This document shows, one piece after another, positions 60,846 to 64,000 of a DNA stretch of 64,000 nucleotides. A program made the position numbers and the translations under genes. The stretch comes from Lepturacanthus savala (Eukaryota; Chordata; Actinopteri; Scombriformes; Trichiuridae). The notes below the pieces were generated by a model, which was not told the origin of the DNA, ran no database searches, and was given only the letters and a program-made list of their open reading frames with translations. The stretch lies in contig CM060468.1 in NCBI GenBank assembly GCA_030544235.1, forward strand, positions 4,718,758 to 4,782,757, read 5' to 3'. Within the stretch, counting starts at the first letter, position 1. Each line of letters starts with the position of its first letter.

Positions 60846-63191
60846 CATTTTTATAACATAAAACTTTATAAGGTGTTTAATCAGGTTATCAGTCTGTGTC
60901 TCCTCTCTTTTTTGCCTCTCCTGTCATTGGAAGGTGTGCACACAAATACTACGCAAGCATTATCTCTTCTTTTGAGGTAGGGAACAGTTGGCGAGCGCCA
61001 TGACTTTCCACACCAAATCTATGCTGTTGGCTTCCCACTTTCGCCATGTGGCCTGGTGCATGATCAAAGAAAGCAGAGATGGTTGGATATTTCCTAGATT
61101 TTCTGTCACCAACATATGCAACTCCCTCAGTCAGCTGTCTTTCTGCGTTTGCCTCTATTTTTCAATATTTTATCTGTTATGTGTCTCCTGTGTAACCCAT
61201 TGGACACCATTTAAAAATAATTGGTTTTGAAAGGTTTGTCTGATTTAGACGTTGGGTTTTATTTCTTCAGAATAACAAAGTCTCACTTGCAGTTAGTGCA
61301 CTGCGGAAGAACTTGAAGTCTGAGTGTGGTTGTTTAGCTCTAGTGAGCGACTCATTCTTTCAAGCAGCCTGTTAATTTCCTGGACACCTGCACGAGCCAC
61401 AGGCTATTTTTTGGACTGTGTAATTTCGATCTAATTCCACACAGTTCGAACACATGCGGGGGTTCATTCAGTACTGGCTCATGCTGAAAACAGCTTGGAG
61501 ATTGACAGTCTCCTTTGAGACGCTTCAATGAAAGCCTGCACTTAAAGAATACGTAACCATGCACAAATGACGTGTTCGACGTAAGCTCAATGCAAAGCCA
61601 TTCAATGAAGTCAATGCAAACCTCGACCATCGGCCTCTACACTGCACACAGCACGAATAGCAAAAAAAAAATAATAGTGAATTGCACTTAACACAATAGG
61701 TCTAGGGGCAATAAAGAAAGCTGCCTTTAACGACTCGCCTGTTGTTAACAGATATACTCATTTTTTCAGCAGGTAAAACTAATATCTGCAATCATCTTTT
61801 CCCCCATTCTGCTCATTATGTAGCGACTCGCAATGCCTGATTGGATTGTGTGAGAAATTAATTGGACGTCTGTGATAAATGTAACGAGAGGAGGAGATTC
61901 TTCTGTGGCACGGTTTACTGGGTTGGAGGTATTAAGAAGTTCATTTTATTTAAAAGACATTAGCGAGTGAGGAGGAAGTGGCGAGAAGGCGGCAGGAGAT
62001 AGTGACTTAATGAAAGTTTCCTTTCATGCCCCCGGGTTTCGGAGACAACTATTAACAAGAGGGAGGACGATGACAGAGACGTAAGAACAAGACTCAAGTA
62101 CTAAGGAAATTCGCTGCCGTTTAACAACTATAGTGCAGTTTTTTACAAAGACGTATAGATTGCCGGCACAGTCCGATGAACCTTTTATCACCTAGAGATT
62201 ATAAATTAAATAAATCACCAAGCTGAGATCAATTTAGGCATGACTACAGAATTAACTACCTAAATCTTTTCTTATTAACCACAGACACTGTAAAAGCTCT
62301 TGCCACAATCTTAATTTCAATCTTCATTTATGTGGGATTTCATCCAGTATGGGAAATAGGAAATAGGACAGTATATAGTATAGGAAGAAACCGTCTGTGA
62401 TGCATTTTAACTTAGATAAATTGCACTTTATGACTCACTAGACTTATTACATATAAACAAGATATAAAGTAGAAAAATTGCATTTAGGAGATGGATGGGT
62501 TTACAGCATCAAAACAGCAAGAGGTAGCTATTTCCTCCATTCCAAACAGCTAAATTACACATTATGGAAACAATTTAAAGGCTGATGGAATCACTACTAG
62601 GGATGCATATTTCAAGCTGTACCCCTAACTGATTGTAGGAAGTGTTAAGTCTAAGCCTACACCTTTTACTCACTGGTGAGACTAGTGTAATAACAAAATA
62701 ATACCTTCATTTAAGGTTGTTGGGCACTTTTGCCACTATTCATCGAATGCAATCAAGTTTAAAATATTAACTAAACAAATGATGCTGCACAACTGTCAGG
62801 CTTCATTTGAGGACATGAATTAAAACGGGGCTAAATGTGGTGGGCAGATATAGGACTTCAACCAAAGTGTGAAGTTTTTCTTTTTAATTAGATTTTATTG
62901 TATTAATAGAAGGGCTGCAGCTTTAAATAGCCTGCCCCTAGTAAACAGAAATGAGGTTGCAACAATCTCTCTGCAACAGACCTTCAGTCTTACTGGTGAA
63001 AAGTATAATAATGAGAATGCCTCAGCTACATGATGGACAGTGCTGATTGTCTGCAGCAGTAGCAGCGTGACTGCTGCTACATGTGTAGCTGAGCAGAGGT
63101 TACAGACAAAAGCAGGGTGGGTCTTATCGGAACGTTGCAAGACAGACACATACCAACTGGTCAATGGCATGCATGAAGCGGGGTAGCCCTT

Positions 63192-63535
63192 TAACATATG
63201 TTAAAGTGCCCTCAATGCAGCAAAAATGTGTATTAAAGTGCGATCTAGGACCCAAACATGTGCTAAAGTGCCCTCTAGGAGCTAAAACACAAGCTAAAGT
63301 TCCCTTTAGGAGTTAAAACGCATATTCTCTGTTCTCTAGGAACCAAAATGCAACTAACATGTTATAGGAGCCAAGTGCTCCGTAGGAGCCAAAACACATG
63401 CTAAAGTGCCCTCTTTGGAGCCAAAAGGCTTCCTAAAGTGCCTTCTAGGAGCTAAAACATGTGCTACATTGTCCTCTAGGAGCCAAAACACATATTAAAG
63501 TGCCCTCTTAGGAGCCAAAATGTTTGCTAAAGTGC
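63192..63535. repeat. minisatellite array 2, unit about 31 bp
   Basis: About ten to eleven units of 'ctctaggagccaaaac' plus 'atgtgctaaagtgcc', ending in 'cttggcgcccccttttgcc'. It lies 2.35 kb after array 1 in the same orientation. Confidence 0.9.
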
Positions 63536-64000
63536 CCCTTGGCGCCCCCTTTTGCCCCTACCTGTCAAAAAGTCTTTGCACCCCACTGCATCTGGTTGCT
63601 GGTTTTATTGGCATCTTATATAACAGTTTACATCACTATCTGGTGATGTAACCTTCTACTACATCCAAACCTGACAATTCCACATTACAAACCCCTCATC
63701 TTTATTTGTAAGTGATATAATCATTTACTGTGTTAGCCATTCATTGATTAATCATTGGCATGCCACATATTAATAGTAATATTATTCCCGTGTGAAAGGA
63801 AGCAGTGTGGATTCATGAGAACTGTGGACAAAAACAGCAGGTAAAAAATGTGGAGCTGGATGAGGGAAAAAAAACAGGTTGACTGATGCTCTGTGGGAAA
63901 TACTGAGTCTAAATTCCGCCCGATGATGCCTCACGCACGCGATGTGCAGTCAGGAGGTTGATGTATGACCTCTTTCATGCTCTTCCCACAATCAAGACCA

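Noticed and set aside
60508..63535. Possible CRISPR-like arrays
   Set aside because: Units are contiguous and imperfect without distinct spacers, and the host is a vertebrate. These are minisatellites.

Overview
This window comes from a teleost fish genome, most likely a spiny-rayed (percomorph) species. It has one vertebrate multi-exon gene with kilobase-scale introns, many long CA/GT and TA/GA microsatellites, and dispersed elements of kinds I know from fish (a Tc1/mariner copy, Tc1-type MITEs, L2/CR1-type LINE debris). The lineage call is inference from repeat content. I could run no search.

The only protein-coding gene I can support is the 3' half of a calsyntenin-2 orthologue (clstn2) on the minus strand. 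Nine coding exons lie at 37222-37384, 27888-28054, 22672-22820, 13709-13920, 8269-8439, 7973-8118, 6237-6360, 1627-1811 and 709-921. Each has AG/GT boundaries, and all phases join into one 1530-nt frame of 509 residues plus stop. In protein order they encode the end of the LNS/laminin-G domain, the calsyntenin-specific ectodomain, a single transmembrane helix, the WDDSALTI kinesin-light-chain motif, a 20-residue all-acidic run and the C-terminus. The 5' exons (signal peptide, two cadherin repeats, first part of the LNS domain) lie beyond 64000, so 37385-64000 is intron in my reading. The 3' UTR runs from 708 toward position 1.

Everything else is intronic. Region by region: 0.9-1.5 kb, a 54-bp tandem repeat; 4.2-4.7 kb, a Tc1-type MITE; 5.6-5.96 kb, first copy of an unnamed dispersed repeat; 7.35-7.86 kb, a TIR element; 8.44-8.50 kb, a CA tract (UG in the transcript) abutting a 3' splice site; 14.07-14.77 kb, a LINE tail and a MITE; 17.45-17.95 and 21.29-21.80 kb, two diverged copies of a conserved-noncoding-like segment; 20.77-21.22 kb, a MITE with TTAA duplication; 23.95-25.57 kb, a complete Tc1/mariner transposon with intact DD34E transposase and 204-bp inverted repeats differing at one base; 29.8-30.2 kb, LINE debris; 31.4-32.1 kb, a tandem triplication; 43.6-45.8 kb, a LINE split by nested insertions; 60.5-60.85 and 63.2-63.54 kb, twin minisatellite arrays.

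The observations I rate highest are the UG-repeat splice acceptor on a frame-neutral exon, the seemingly intact young Tc1 element, the duplicated CNE-like segment, and the degenerate second kinesin-binding motif (WDK instead of WDD) in the clstn2 tail. I saw no new system comparable to a defence island or operon; the novelty here is in gene architecture and repeat biology.
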